Shown: positions 1 through 7,786 of the stretch, one piece after another
Layout: each line of letters starts with the position of its first letter
Numbering within the stretch: the first letter of the stretch is position 1
Assembly (NCBI RefSeq): GCF_003675385.1
Contig: NZ_RCWZ01000005.1
Coordinates: 806,001-870,000, forward strand
Origin: Mucilaginibacter kameinonensis
Lineage (GTDB): Bacteria; Bacteroidota; Bacteroidia; Sphingobacteriales; Sphingobacteriaceae
Direction: 5' to 3'
Length of the DNA stretch: 64,000 bases
The notes under the pieces: generated by a model
The model's database searches: none
What the model saw: the letters and a program-made list of their open reading frames with translations, nothing else
Told to the model about the DNA's origin: nothing
Made by a program: the position numbers and the translations under genes

Positions 1-161
1 GCATTTTGAATATTATAATCAACACGCCTGTCAAGCAAGCTTTGCCCCTTGCTGGGATTAGCCAGGGAAACGCCTGTAAAAACGAGCAGTATTAAAATTT
101 GACTAAAAGTGATTCTCATAATTTTACACCAGTCAAAGTGGTTTTGTAAATAAATCTTCAT
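1..161 (-). CDS. SusC/RagA-type TonB-dependent receptor, N-terminal fragment cut by the window edge
   Basis: The minus strand has an open frame starting with ATG at 161 and running off the window at base 1 (53 codons visible). It begins with a short polar stretch and a hydrophobic signal sequence (second Met at 119, then ILILLVFTGVSLA). It ends in LDRRVDYNIQNA, which resembles the start of an STN domain. Such starts are typical of SusC-like outer-membrane receptors that sit downstream of FecI/FecR pairs, and that gene order is present here. The substrate cannot be inferred because the barrel lies outside the window. The choice between Met161 and Met119 is open. Confidence 0.7.
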   Translation of the reverse strand, partial: MKIYLQNHFDWCKIMRITFSQILILLVFTGVSLANPSKGQSLLDRRVDYNIQN

Positions 162-252
162 ACATTTAAGTGTTTCTTTTTGAAAAAATTGAGACAAAGG
201 ATTCCCGGATCACCTCGAAAAAAAGGCGTTGCACACCGGGGATTAAAAGTTT

Positions 253-277
253 ATAGGAGTGTCTCCAGCACTCCTAT
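253..277 (-). terminator. Perfect 9-bp hairpin between fecR and the susC-like gene
   Basis: ATAGGAGTG (253-261) and CACTCCTAT (269-277) form a perfect stem with a 7-base loop. It sits inside the 211-base gap between the FecR gene stop and the receptor start, on their common strand. On the minus strand the hairpin is followed by AAACTTTTAA rather than a strong U tract. It may be a weak terminator, an attenuator or an mRNA processing/stability element separating regulator from receptor expression. Confidence 0.45.
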
Positions 278-372
278 TTCCTTTTCCAGGAAAGTTTGAG
301 GGGGCGTTTAAGTATCGGTTCTTTTCTCCATATAGGTTTGTTTGGGTTTTATTGGTGTTTTAGATAATTGGT

Positions 373-1419
373 TTATTGGGTGCTTTCCAGAACAAACTGG
401 TTGCCGTTTACACGGTAGCTTACATTAAGTGTCTTTTTCAGGATCTCCAGTATGGTTGGCAGGTTTTCATCAGTAAAATCGGCCTTCAGGTTATCCGTAT
501 TGATACTTTCGTCGACCGAACTGATGTTGACATTAAAGCTTTTGTTTAGTACCCTGAAAACTTCTCTTAAAGGCGTATTGTTAAACGACAAGCTCGTTTT
601 ACGCCACATCCCTATCGAAACATCTTTGATTTCAAGATTCTTTTTCAGGTTATCTGTAGGTTTGTCATAAACGGCCTCCTGGTTTGGTAATAACATCACG
701 CCATTACCAGCGCTGGCTATAACGGCATTGGTATTACTTACCTGTGCCGTTCCTTTACCTGCAACTGATACCGAAACTTTTCCCGTAACAACATCAACCT
801 TAGTTGTTTTATCGGCCGCGTATGCACGAATCCGGAAACTGGTGCCCCATACCTTGGTGATCACATTACCGGTGTAAATTGAAAACGGGCGCTTATGATC
901 TTTGGTAACCTCAAAAAAGGCTTCACCACTCAGGGACACTTTGCGGCTTAACTTTTCAAAGGGTTTTATATAAGTAAGGGTTGAATTTGGACTTACCCAT
1001 ACCCTGCTTCCATCAGATAAAATGAGTTCTTTTATGGTATTACCGGTATTGGTAAATACCTGCTGCTGATCATCAACCATCTTAGGCGGCACCCCGACAG
1101 GAGAAGTTTTAAGCCGCACAAAAAATACAGCTATCAAAACTGCGGCCACGCCGGATAACCAGTAAATCACCTGTTTCAGGTTGGATCTTTTGGGTTTTAT
1201 AGGAACTATATTTTTATTTTCGGCTGCATCGATATTGGATTTGATGTTCTCCCACATCACGGCTTTAAATAACTGTTGTTCTGCCTCCGGCAATATCGAT
1301 ACATCATCAGGCGCATCCTGAAACGAGGTGTACCACGCATGGATCATGGCCATTTCCTGTTCATCGCAGGTGCCGGCAAAATATTTCTCCAATAGTTCGG
1401 CAGGTAAATTCTTCTTCAT
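373..1419 (-). CDS. FecR-family anti-sigma factor
   Basis: A 348-residue inner-membrane anti-sigma factor. Residues 1-60 form the cytoplasmic sigma-binding part (AELLEKYFAGTCDEQE, then WYTSF). One membrane segment lies at about 84-103. The periplasmic FecR domain covers about 118-225 (SDGSRVWVSPNSTL, GEAFFEV, WGTSFRIRAY). A C-terminal DUF4974-like domain follows at about 275-345 (LSFNNTPLREVFRVLNKSFNVNI). The family receives a signal from a TonB-dependent receptor and releases the partner ECF sigma factor. It lies 183 bases after the sigma gene and 211 bases before the SusC-like receptor on the same strand, so the three form one signalling unit. The start is ATG. Confidence 0.95.
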   Translation of the reverse strand: MKKNLPAELLEKYFAGTCDEQEMAMIHAWYTSFQDAPDDVSILPEAEQQLFKAVMWENIKSNIDAAENKNIVPIKPKRSNLKQVIYWLSGVAAVLIAVFFVRLKTSPVGVPPKMVDDQQQVFTNTGNTIKELILSDGSRVWVSPNSTLTYIKPFEKLSRKVSLSGEAFFEVTKDHKRPFSIYTGNVITKVWGTSFRIRAYAADKTTKVDVVTGKVSVSVAGKGTAQVSNTNAVIASAGNGVMLLPNQEAVYDKPTDNLKKNLEIKDVSIGMWRKTSLSFNNTPLREVFRVLNKSFNVNISSVDESINTDNLKADFTDENLPTILEILKKTLNVSYRVNGNQFVLESTQ

Positions 1420-1602
1420 TAAGCGCTTGTTTTAGGCAAGATTTATTGATGGTTTATAATAAGATGTAACCCGGCCAGGCCTCAACCCCTACTGTGATTA
1501 TAACTTTTTTTAAAAAAATTCCGGTAACGACAGTCGGGCCGATGGAAAGCCATTTGAGGTAAAAAGTTCGTTTTGGAAAAGATGATGTTATTCGGAAAGA
1601 AA

Positions 1603-2184
1603 TTACTTCCGCAAATAAAGAAAAGTAAGCAATAGCAAGCTATTAAGGTTAACCCTTAAATATCGTAGAGCTTTAGTAAGGTGATTTTCGACTGTTTTTT
1701 CAGAAATGCCCATAAGTTCCGCAATCTCCTTGTTGGTTTTGTATTGCTTACGGCTTAATTCAAACACGTTACGGCATTTTGGCGGCAACAGGTTTACTTC
1801 TGTCTCTACACGTTCCAGTAATTCTTTATAGTAATAATTCTCTTCTGTCGAATTATCGAAGCTGTTGCCTACCATAAGTAAGATCTCGGCATAGGAATTC
1901 CTCACCGCCTCGGCCCGCTTATGGTTTAACACGAGGTATTTTATCGATGTAAAAAGATATCCCTGCAATGACGTACGGATTTTCACCTGCTCCCTGTTAA
2001 TCCAAAAGCTGGTAAAAAAATCCTGCACAATTTCTTTTGCGGTTTCCCTCTCTTTAAGACGTTTATACGCGGCAGCATAAAGTTTTAACCAATACCGGTT
2101 ATAGATCTCTTCGAACGCGTCAATATCGCCAACCCCGAAGAGCTCAACTAATTGAATATCCGTATGATCACAAAACTTTTTCAT
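1603..2184 (-). CDS. ECF-type RNA polymerase sigma factor (FecI-like)
   Basis: A sigma-70 family ECF factor of about 193 residues. Region 2 is at about 15-85 (AFEEIYNRYWLKLYAAAY, then ETAKEIVQDFFTSFW). Region 4 is at about 120-175 (LLPPKCRNVFELSRKQYKTNKEIAELMGISEKTVENHLTKAL), an HTH. I place the start at ATG 2184; a TTG start at 2199 would add five residues. The downstream FecR protein is the expected anti-sigma partner and the SusC-like receptor the expected target. The C-terminal tail is hydrophobic (LNSLLLLTFLYLRK), which is common in this Bacteroidota group. Confidence 0.95.
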   Translation of the reverse strand: MKKFCDHTDIQLVELFGVGDIDAFEEIYNRYWLKLYAAAYKRLKERETAKEIVQDFFTSFWINREQVKIRTSLQGYLFTSIKYLVLNHKRAEAVRNSYAEILLMVGNSFDNSTEENYYYKELLERVETEVNLLPPKCRNVFELSRKQYKTNKEIAELMGISEKTVENHLTKALRYLRVNLNSLLLLTFLYLRK

Positions 2185-2591
2185 TGCAAATAAAATCAAC
2201 TTTTACAACACTGAAACCGACATATCATTTAATCGTTTAATTAACATTTAATTAGTCAATGAAATGATATTATCGCAGTTGCTTATTTGCGTGCGGCCAT
2301 CGCCAACCCGCCTTTTTAGTATAAAAGAATAATTATCTTAGGTTATAACCAGCACAATATAAGATAAATTTATATCGCAAAGTAAAAATAAAATTATTAA
2401 TTGTATTTATAACACTAAAAACAAAATTTTTAATTTCTATCGCTCGGAGGAATAAACCTGCTTGCTTATTCTATAAAAAGTTGAGCGGAACGCTAAATGT
2501 TAAATTTATAAAATTTCACTTACTATTTGGAATTAGTCTAATTAAATACTTGCTTTGCGTTATCAATTCACAGCTAATTCAAAATTTAACC
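2185..2591. other. 407-base divergent intergenic region between the sigma gene and hmuY
   Basis: Very AT-rich and without a convincing gene. It holds a perfect 9-bp inverted repeat, ATATCATTT (2222-2230) with AAATGATAT (2262-2270), just upstream of the sigma gene. It also holds a compact dyad AATTAG-T-CTAATT (2531-2543) about 50 bases before the hmuY start. Both are candidate operators for the two divergent units. An upstream extension of the hmuY frame to 2481 is possible but puts non-signal-peptide sequence before the leader, so I do not take it as coding. Confidence 0.5.
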
Positions 2592-3098
2592 ATGATCAAC
2601 ATTAAAAAATTAAGCTACAGGTTCCTGCTAACCGGCTTATTAATGCCCGCTGGATATGCTTTTTCCCAAACCAGCCCGGTCAAAAAAATCCAAAACCTTA
2701 ACGCCTCTGATAAAATGGTTTACTTTAACCTGGAAAAAGGAACAGCGGTAAGTGAAGCTGATACCACTAAAACCGGGTGGGATATTTCTTTTCAGCATAC
2801 GGGAGTTATTATTCAAGGTGCCGGAGAAGGACAAATTGTTTCTGAAACGGCATTTGACCAGGTGAATAAAGCTCCGGCATCAGGTTATAAAAAAGGTAAT
2901 CAGGCTGTTCCGTGGGGAAGCGGAAAAGGTTGGTATGCCTATAACATGGATAATCACCAGATCACCCCTATTCCGGGCAAGGTTATCTTTATCCATACCG
3001 CGGCTGGCAAATATTACAAATTGATCATCGACAGCTATTATAAGGATGGACCAGACGGAGCATCAGGTAACTACACTTTCCGCTACGGCGCCCTTTAA
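2592..3098 (+). CDS. hmuY: HmuY-family haem-binding protein
   Basis: 168 residues from ATG 2592. An N-terminal hydrophobic leader ends near YAFSQ, so the protein is exported. The HmuY-like core starts NASDKMVYFNLEKGTAVS and continues with TTKTGWDISF and KYYKLIIDSYYKDG. HmuY proteins of Bacteroidota capture haem outside the cell and hand it to an outer-membrane receptor. Here the gene heads hmuT-U-V-S, 26 bases before hmuT, which supports the haem role. A frame extension to 2481 exists, but the signal peptide begins at Met 2592. No dedicated HmuR receptor lies beside it. Confidence 0.85.
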   Translation: MINIKKLSYRFLLTGLLMPAGYAFSQTSPVKKIQNLNASDKMVYFNLEKGTAVSEADTTKTGWDISFQHTGVIIQGAGEGQIVSETAFDQVNKAPASGYKKGNQAVPWGSGKGWYAYNMDNHQITPIPGKVIFIHTAAGKYYKLIIDSYYKDGPDGASGNYTFRYGAL

Positions 3099-3124
3099 AA
3101 CAATTTTCCCTCTATTAATTAACT

Positions 3125-3973
3125 ATGAAATTATTTGCTAACCACATAAAAACCGTAGCCCTGTTTATTTTGGTGGCTTTCAGTTTCAGCACAAACGCTG
3201 CTACTCCTAAACGCATTATTACCCTAAGCGGCGCTTTAACAGAAACCGTTGACGCTTTAGGTTTTGGAAAAAGTATTGTTGCTGTTGATGTAACCAGTAT
3301 TTACCCGGCATATATTGCTGCCCTACCCAAAGTGAGCAAAAATCGCACGGTATCTGCCGAGGGCCTGATCTCATTTAAACCCGACCTGGTACTTGCACCT
3401 GAAGGCAGTGTATCAAAGGAGATAGCCTATCAGTTGCAGTCAGCCGGTATAAATCTTGTAAATATTAAACAGGACTATTCTGTAAGCGGCTCTATAGCAT
3501 TTATTAAAGCGGTAGCAACTGCATTACAGGTTCCTGCTAAGGGCGAGGCTTTAGCTAAGCAAACACAGGCCAAAGTTGATAAAGCGCTCGCCGCGGTTAA
3601 GCAATCTACCCGGACACCTAAAGTATTGTTTATTTACGCCCGTGGTACCGGCGTAATGCTGGTTGCCGGGCAACACACCAATATCGACGCTATTATTGCA
3701 TTAGCCGGCGGTAAAAACGCCGCTCAAGGCTTTGACAACTTTAAGCCTTATACTACCGAATCATTAATTGAAGCTAACCCGGATGTGATACTGATGTTTG
3801 ATTTCGGACTGAGCAGCCTGGGCGGTGTCGACGCGGTTTTGAAAATGCCTGGCGTGGCTCAAACCAATGCAGGTAAAAACAAGAAAATAGTGCAGATGGA
3901 TGGAGAGCTTTTGATCAACTTCAGCGTGAGGCTTGATCAGGCCATCACCACCCTGAATAAAAACCTGCAATGA
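3125..3973 (+). CDS. hmuT: Haem ABC transporter substrate-binding protein
   Basis: 282 residues with a signal peptide (about 1-25, ending STNA) and a TroA/BtuF-type fold. PKRIITLSGALTETVDALGFG opens the first lobe; PDLVLAPEG and GGKNAAQGFDNFKPYTTESLIEANPDVILMF mark the second. This class binds haem in the periplasm and delivers it to a FecCD-type permease. The ATG overlaps nothing upstream, and its TGA stop overlaps the hmuU start as ATGA, implying translational coupling. A vitamin B12 or siderophore substrate is possible from the fold alone; the HmuY and HmuS neighbours favour haem. Confidence 0.9.
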   Translation: MKLFANHIKTVALFILVAFSFSTNAATPKRIITLSGALTETVDALGFGKSIVAVDVTSIYPAYIAALPKVSKNRTVSAEGLISFKPDLVLAPEGSVSKEIAYQLQSAGINLVNIKQDYSVSGSIAFIKAVATALQVPAKGEALAKQTQAKVDKALAAVKQSTRTPKVLFIYARGTGVMLVAGQHTNIDAIIALAGGKNAAQGFDNFKPYTTESLIEANPDVILMFDFGLSSLGGVDAVLKMPGVAQTNAGKNKKIVQMDGELLINFSVRLDQAITTLNKNLQ

Positions 3974-5010
3974 AAAACGGACTGATCTATACATTATTAG
4001 GCATAGGCGTTTTTCTTACAGCGGCATTGTCATTAAGCATGGGTGCTATGAAAATCCCCGTTCAGGATGTGCTGCTAATATTGGTAAAAAAAATAGGGCT
4101 ATTCAGGAACATGCCTGTTGATGAACAATACGATACCGTATTAACCATTGTACGTATGCCAAGGGTTATTATGGGTTTGCTTGTCGGCGCAGCCCTGGGT
4201 ATTTCGGGAGCTGCCATACAGGGTATTTTTCGTAACCCGCTTGCCGAGCCTGGGCTTATCGGCATATCGTCCGGGGCATCACTATTTGCGGTACTGATCA
4301 TCGCTGCAGAAACGGCTTTTCTGGCTGGTGTAAGCAATTTACTCGGTTATTATTTACTCGCTTTCGGCTCATTTGCGGGTGCGGGCATTGCTACGCTTAT
4401 TGTGTACCAGATATCCCGTAATGACGGAAAGCCCAATGTTGCTACCATGCTACTGGCAGGTATAGCGGTTAATGCCCTTGCCGGGGCGTTAACCGGTCTG
4501 GTTACCTATATGGCTAATGATCAGCAGTTACGAAACATTACTTTCTGGTTACTGGGCAGTCTTGGCGGTGCTACCTGGCAAATTGTTTTGTGCCTCATAC
4601 CCTTTGTATTTGTTCCGCTGATATTACTGCCATTTATGGCTAAAACGTTGAATGCATTTGCGTTGGGCGAAACACAAGCGCAGCAGTTGGGACTACCCGT
4701 TGGCAGGGTAAAACGCTGGGTGGTTGTACTGGCTACTATGGCCGTAGGGGCTTCGGTAGCGGTATCGGGCATAATCAGCTTTGTTGGCTTGCTGGTACCT
4801 CACATGACCAGGCTTATTTTCGGCGTGGATAACCGCCGTGTATTGCCGGCATCTGCATTGCTGGGCGCTCTTATCCTTACCCTGGCCGATATGATAGCCC
4901 GCAAGGTTGTTGCACCGGTGGAGCTGCCAATAGGTGTTATTACAGCGCTGTTAGGCACCCCGGTTTTCCTGTATATTTTAATAAAAGACAAAAAGAAAAT
5001 TGCCCGATAA
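3970..5010 (+). CDS. hmuU: FecCD-family haem ABC transporter permease
   Basis: 346 residues, strongly hydrophobic with about nine to ten membrane helices. FecCD signatures are MPRVIMGLLVGAALGISGAAIQG, NPLAEPGLIGISSGAS and the cytoplasmic LGLPVGRVKRW, followed by GIISFVGLLVPHMTRLIFG, which couples to the ATPase. It forms the inner-membrane channel for the substrate delivered by the preceding binding protein. The start codon overlaps the hmuT stop by four bases. The ATPase follows four bases after its stop, so the three are one transporter. Confidence 0.95.
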   Translation: MKNGLIYTLLGIGVFLTAALSLSMGAMKIPVQDVLLILVKKIGLFRNMPVDEQYDTVLTIVRMPRVIMGLLVGAALGISGAAIQGIFRNPLAEPGLIGISSGASLFAVLIIAAETAFLAGVSNLLGYYLLAFGSFAGAGIATLIVYQISRNDGKPNVATMLLAGIAVNALAGALTGLVTYMANDQQLRNITFWLLGSLGGATWQIVLCLIPFVFVPLILLPFMAKTLNAFALGETQAQQLGLPVGRVKRWVVVLATMAVGASVAVSGIISFVGLLVPHMTRLIFGVDNRRVLPASALLGALILTLADMIARKVVAPVELPIGVITALLGTPVFLYILIKDKKKIAR

Positions 5011-5014
5011 TATT

Positions 5015-5833
5015 ATGCTTACAGTTGAAAACGTAACTTATAAAACGGGGAAACATACCCTGGTAAAAGATATCTCGTTCATGGCGCACCCGGGCGAGAT
5101 CATGGTAATACTGGGCGCCAACGGAGCAGGAAAGTCGTCGTTAATGCGTTTGCTGAGCGCCGAAAAGAAGGCATCTGCAGGTTCGATCTCCCTGTCAGGC
5201 AAAGCCCTGAACAACTACACGGCAAAAGAGCTGGCGTTAAAGCGTGCTATTCTCAATCAGCAAAACATTGTTAACCTCGATTTTTCGGCGATGGAGATTG
5301 TGCAGATGGGGCGTTACCCGCACTACAACAGCAAACCTACGACGCACGACCTGGATATAATTAACGAAGTAATGGGCATTACCGGCACAACGCACATGGC
5401 CGAACGCTCGTTCCTGTCGCTATCCGGCGGCGAACAGCAACGGGTACACCTGGCACGTGTACTGGCCCAGATTTGGGATACACCGGAGGCGCTCCTATTG
5501 CTTGATGAACCGGTATCGGGTATGGATATACTGTATCAGCAGCAAACTTTGTCGCTGGCACATATGCTGGCGAAAAAAGGTTTTATGGTGATAGCTATCT
5601 TACATGATATTAACCTTGCCGCCCAATATGCCGACAGCATCATGATGCTGAAAAACGGCCGTAAATGGTACCACGGTGCACCAGCCGACATACTCAGTAC
5701 GAAAAGCATTTATGATGTTTTTGAAACCGAGGCCGATGTTTTCACCAATCCTAATACACTCAAACAACTTATTATGCCCAAGGTGATCACCCATCACCTG
5801 AGCGAACAAAATTTGAAACCCTTCACACTATAA
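5015..5833 (+). CDS. hmuV: Haem ABC transporter ATPase
   Basis: 272 residues from ATG 5015. A TTG at 5000 would add five residues and overlap hmuU; I prefer the ATG. Walker A is GANGAGKSS, the Q-loop is near LNQQNIVNL, the signature is LSGGEQQRVHLARVLAQ, Walker B is ALLLLDEPVSGMD, and the H-loop is AILHDINLAAQYAD. The GEQQRVHLAR form is typical of HmuV proteins. It energises import through the preceding permease. The next gene, hmuS, begins two bases after the stop, so the cluster is one operon. Confidence 0.95.
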   Translation: MLTVENVTYKTGKHTLVKDISFMAHPGEIMVILGANGAGKSSLMRLLSAEKKASAGSISLSGKALNNYTAKELALKRAILNQQNIVNLDFSAMEIVQMGRYPHYNSKPTTHDLDIINEVMGITGTTHMAERSFLSLSGGEQQRVHLARVLAQIWDTPEALLLLDEPVSGMDILYQQQTLSLAHMLAKKGFMVIAILHDINLAAQYADSIMMLKNGRKWYHGAPADILSTKSIYDVFETEADVFTNPNTLKQLIMPKVITHHLSEQNLKPFTL

Positions 5834-5835
5834 AT

Positions 5836-6846
5836 ATGGAAACCATATCATTAAAAGAACAATATCTTGCATTCAAAGCCGAAAACCCCAAAAAGAGGAT
5901 TCGCGATATTGCTACCGCACTAAATGTAAGCGAAGCTGAATTACTGATGACCGGTATCGGCGAAAACGTGACCATTCTTGAAAATAAATTTGAAGACCTG
6001 CTGAAAGAAATAACCGGTTTAGGTTATGTAATGGCCCTTACCCGTAATGAATATTGCGTGCACGAACGCAAAGGCGTTTACGAAAAAGTTTCCTTCAGCA
6101 CCCATGCCGGTTTGGTATTAGGCCCGGATATCGATTTGCGTTTATTCATGAGCCAGTGGAAATTGGGTTTTGCCGTTGAAGACAATAACCTTAAAAGCTT
6201 CCAGTTTTTTGATGCCAATGGCGTTGCCATACATAAGATCTATCTCACAGATAAAAGTAACGCTGAAACATACCATGAGCTTGTTGCCCGCTTCCGTAAA
6301 GAGGATCAGCAAGCAGTGGTATTATTGCCAACTGAACCGGCAGCTAAACCTAATATTTCTGATGATGAAGTTGATGTAGCAGCATTTCAACACGCCTGGA
6401 CAGCCTTACAGGACACGCACGAGTTTTTTGGCTTATTGAAACGTTTTAACCTTAACCGTACACAGGCTTTGCGGCTTGCCCCGGCAGGATTTGCAAAACA
6501 GATTAATGTTGATGATTTTAAAACCGTAATGCAAAGCTGCGCTGCAAAACAGGTACCAATCATGGTATTTGTTGGCAATCACGGCTGCATCCAAATCCAC
6601 ACAGGTACAGTTACACGCATTGTAGAAATGGACGTGTGGTTTAACGTGCTCGATCCGGAGTTTAACCTGCACTTACGAATGGACGCCATTGCATCGGTAT
6701 GGCACGTAATTAAACCATCGAGCGATGGCGATATTAACTCCCTGGAGCTTTTTGACAATAAGGGCGAAATGATTGTTCAGATTTTCGGCAAACGTAAACC
6801 AGGCCTGCCCGAATTAAACGAATGGCGCGAAGTATTGGCCCTATAA
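5836..6846 (+). CDS. hmuS: Haemin-degrading/haem-handling protein (HemS/ChuS family)
   Basis: 336 residues made of two related halves, as in HemS/ChuS. The first begins LKEQYLAFKAENPKKRIRDIATALNVSEAELL and the second centres on PIMVFVGNHGCIQIHTGTV followed by VWFNVLDPEFNLHLRMDAI. In the family this cytoplasmic protein receives haem after import and stores or breaks it down to release iron. It closes the hmuYTUVS operon. The length matches the family. It is followed directly by a highly structured intergenic region. Confidence 0.92.
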   Translation: METISLKEQYLAFKAENPKKRIRDIATALNVSEAELLMTGIGENVTILENKFEDLLKEITGLGYVMALTRNEYCVHERKGVYEKVSFSTHAGLVLGPDIDLRLFMSQWKLGFAVEDNNLKSFQFFDANGVAIHKIYLTDKSNAETYHELVARFRKEDQQAVVLLPTEPAAKPNISDDEVDVAAFQHAWTALQDTHEFFGLLKRFNLNRTQALRLAPAGFAKQINVDDFKTVMQSCAAKQVPIMVFVGNHGCIQIHTGTVTRIVEMDVWFNVLDPEFNLHLRMDAIASVWHVIKPSSDGDINSLELFDNKGEMIVQIFGKRKPGLPELNEWREVLAL

Positions 6847-6853
6847 TAACGAC

Positions 6854-7064
6854 ATATCTCAGCAACGATGACTTGTTTTCTGGCGAGCCTTGACAGGCCT
6901 CGTCTGAAAACAAGTATTGGCACATAGCCTTAGGCTATTTTAATAACAACTTTGCTAAATATTCCTTTTGTGCTGAGATAGTAAGCCCCAAGGGGTAGGC
7001 GCTATTTGCATATATTATTTCATATAGCGCTGTGATTTGTTATCCTCCGTCAAATCTGAGATAT
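6854..7064. repeat. Nested inverted-repeat element downstream of hmuS
   Basis: ATATCTCAG (6854-6862) and CTGAGATAT (7056-7064) bound the region. Inside, TATCTCAGCA (6855-6864) pairs with TGCTGAGATA (6971-6980). That stem encloses a long hairpin, ACTTGTTTTC (6871-6880) with GAAAACAAGT (6906-6915) plus further inner pairing, and a short hairpin ATAGCC/GGCTAT (6924-6938) followed by TTTAA. A further stem, GCGCTAT (6999-7005) with ATAGCGC (7024-7030), follows. It could be a structured 3' UTR/RNA, a set of terminators or a small palindromic mobile repeat. The strand is unresolved. Confidence 0.5.
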
Positions 7065-7288
7065 TAAAGTCCTATCCTTTTATATATCCTATCTTCCAAT
7101 TTTGATAATTCAGGTTCATCCAATCCGCTTACGTGGTCATCTTCATCATTAAAACTTTGATACCAGGCTTCAACTTTTAACGTCTGGGCAGCGCTGCACT
7201 TTCCGGCAAGAAAAAGTTCTGCCAATTTAATGGTGATAGTTATTTTCGATTTATTGTTTTGAGCAGTTTTCGCAGTATTATTAAACAT
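7064..7288 (-). CDS. Orphan FecR-like N-terminal anti-sigma domain (possible gene remnant)
   Basis: 74 residues from ATG 7288 (a TTG at 7300 would add four). The segment LAELFLAGKCSAAQTLKVEAWYQSFNDEDDHVS, ending IYKRIGL, lines up by eye with the start of the FecR protein at 373-1419 (AELLEKYFAGTCDEQEMAMIHAWYTSFQDAPDDVS). It has the cytoplasmic sigma-binding part only, with no membrane helix or periplasmic domain. No ECF sigma gene lies next to it. It may be a degraded fecR or a small free-standing anti-sigma protein. The intact frame favours a real product only weakly. Confidence 0.55.
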   Translation of the reverse strand: MFNNTAKTAQNNKSKITITIKLAELFLAGKCSAAQTLKVEAWYQSFNDEDDHVSGLDEPELSKLEDRIYKRIGL

Positions 7289-7786
7289 TCTCCTGAACAA
7301 TCCGGGTCAACACATTTATGAATGAAGCGCCCCGTATCTCACCCCGGGGCGCTTTTTACCTTTCGGTAATCAACTAAATCGACCAATCTCATGTTGGCCG
7401 GCGCTGGGATGTGTCTCAAACAGCCCGACGATCTTTAAAGCAATATATCGGCAATAGCTTTGATGCTGATAAAGTAAGGGTGACCCTCGCCTCCAAAAAA
7501 AAGCAATTAATTCATGCGATATTTTTTTTATAGACGATTTGCCCAATATTCTCGACGAATTGAGTGAATTGCCGGTAAATTGCCTCAATGCATATAGTCG
7601 ATTATTTTAAGCAAACCGTCTATTTTTTTAACCCGATTATCGATATCGGTTTTGTATGCGGTAATAAAACCTTCTTTTTGATTAATTTTAACTACCCGCA
7701 ATGCGTCTGCTTCATGTATAAAACAGTGCTCAAGGCCAAGCGGGACATGGTTATTTTTCTATTTTTATCAGGTAAATCTCTATAAC
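7289..7786. other. 498-base region without a recognisable gene
   Basis: Two short frames (7370-7588 minus, 7588-7785 plus) give peptides with no recognisable family, no signal peptide and no regular composition, so I do not call them genes. A strong terminator lies at 7325-7357. The rest is probably the upstream region of the LytS-type kinase gene that follows, and may hold its promoter; I cannot place one with confidence. Confidence 0.4.
7325..7357 (+). terminator. Rho-independent terminator, plus strand
   Basis: AAGCGCCCCG (7325-7334) pairs perfectly with CGGGGCGCTT (7345-7354) around a 10-base loop and runs into TTTTT (7353-7357). The U tract is on the plus strand only. It could end transcription that reads through the hmu operon and the structured region, protecting the kinase gene at 7787. 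Confidence 0.8.

Noticed and set aside
2481..2591. Upstream extension of hmuY
   Set aside because: The signal peptide starts at Met 2592; the extension would put about 37 irregular residues before it.
6924..6938. Simple rho-independent terminator for hmuS
   Set aside because: The stem is only six base pairs with a three-base loop and a short TTT run. It may contribute but is better viewed as part of the larger structured element.
7370..7588. 72-codon minus-strand open frame
   Set aside because: No recognisable motif, signal peptide or neighbour link, and an irregular composition; probably chance.
7588..7785. 65-codon plus-strand open frame before the LytS-type gene
   Set aside because: No family or start context recognised. 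It lies where the kinase promoter is expected.
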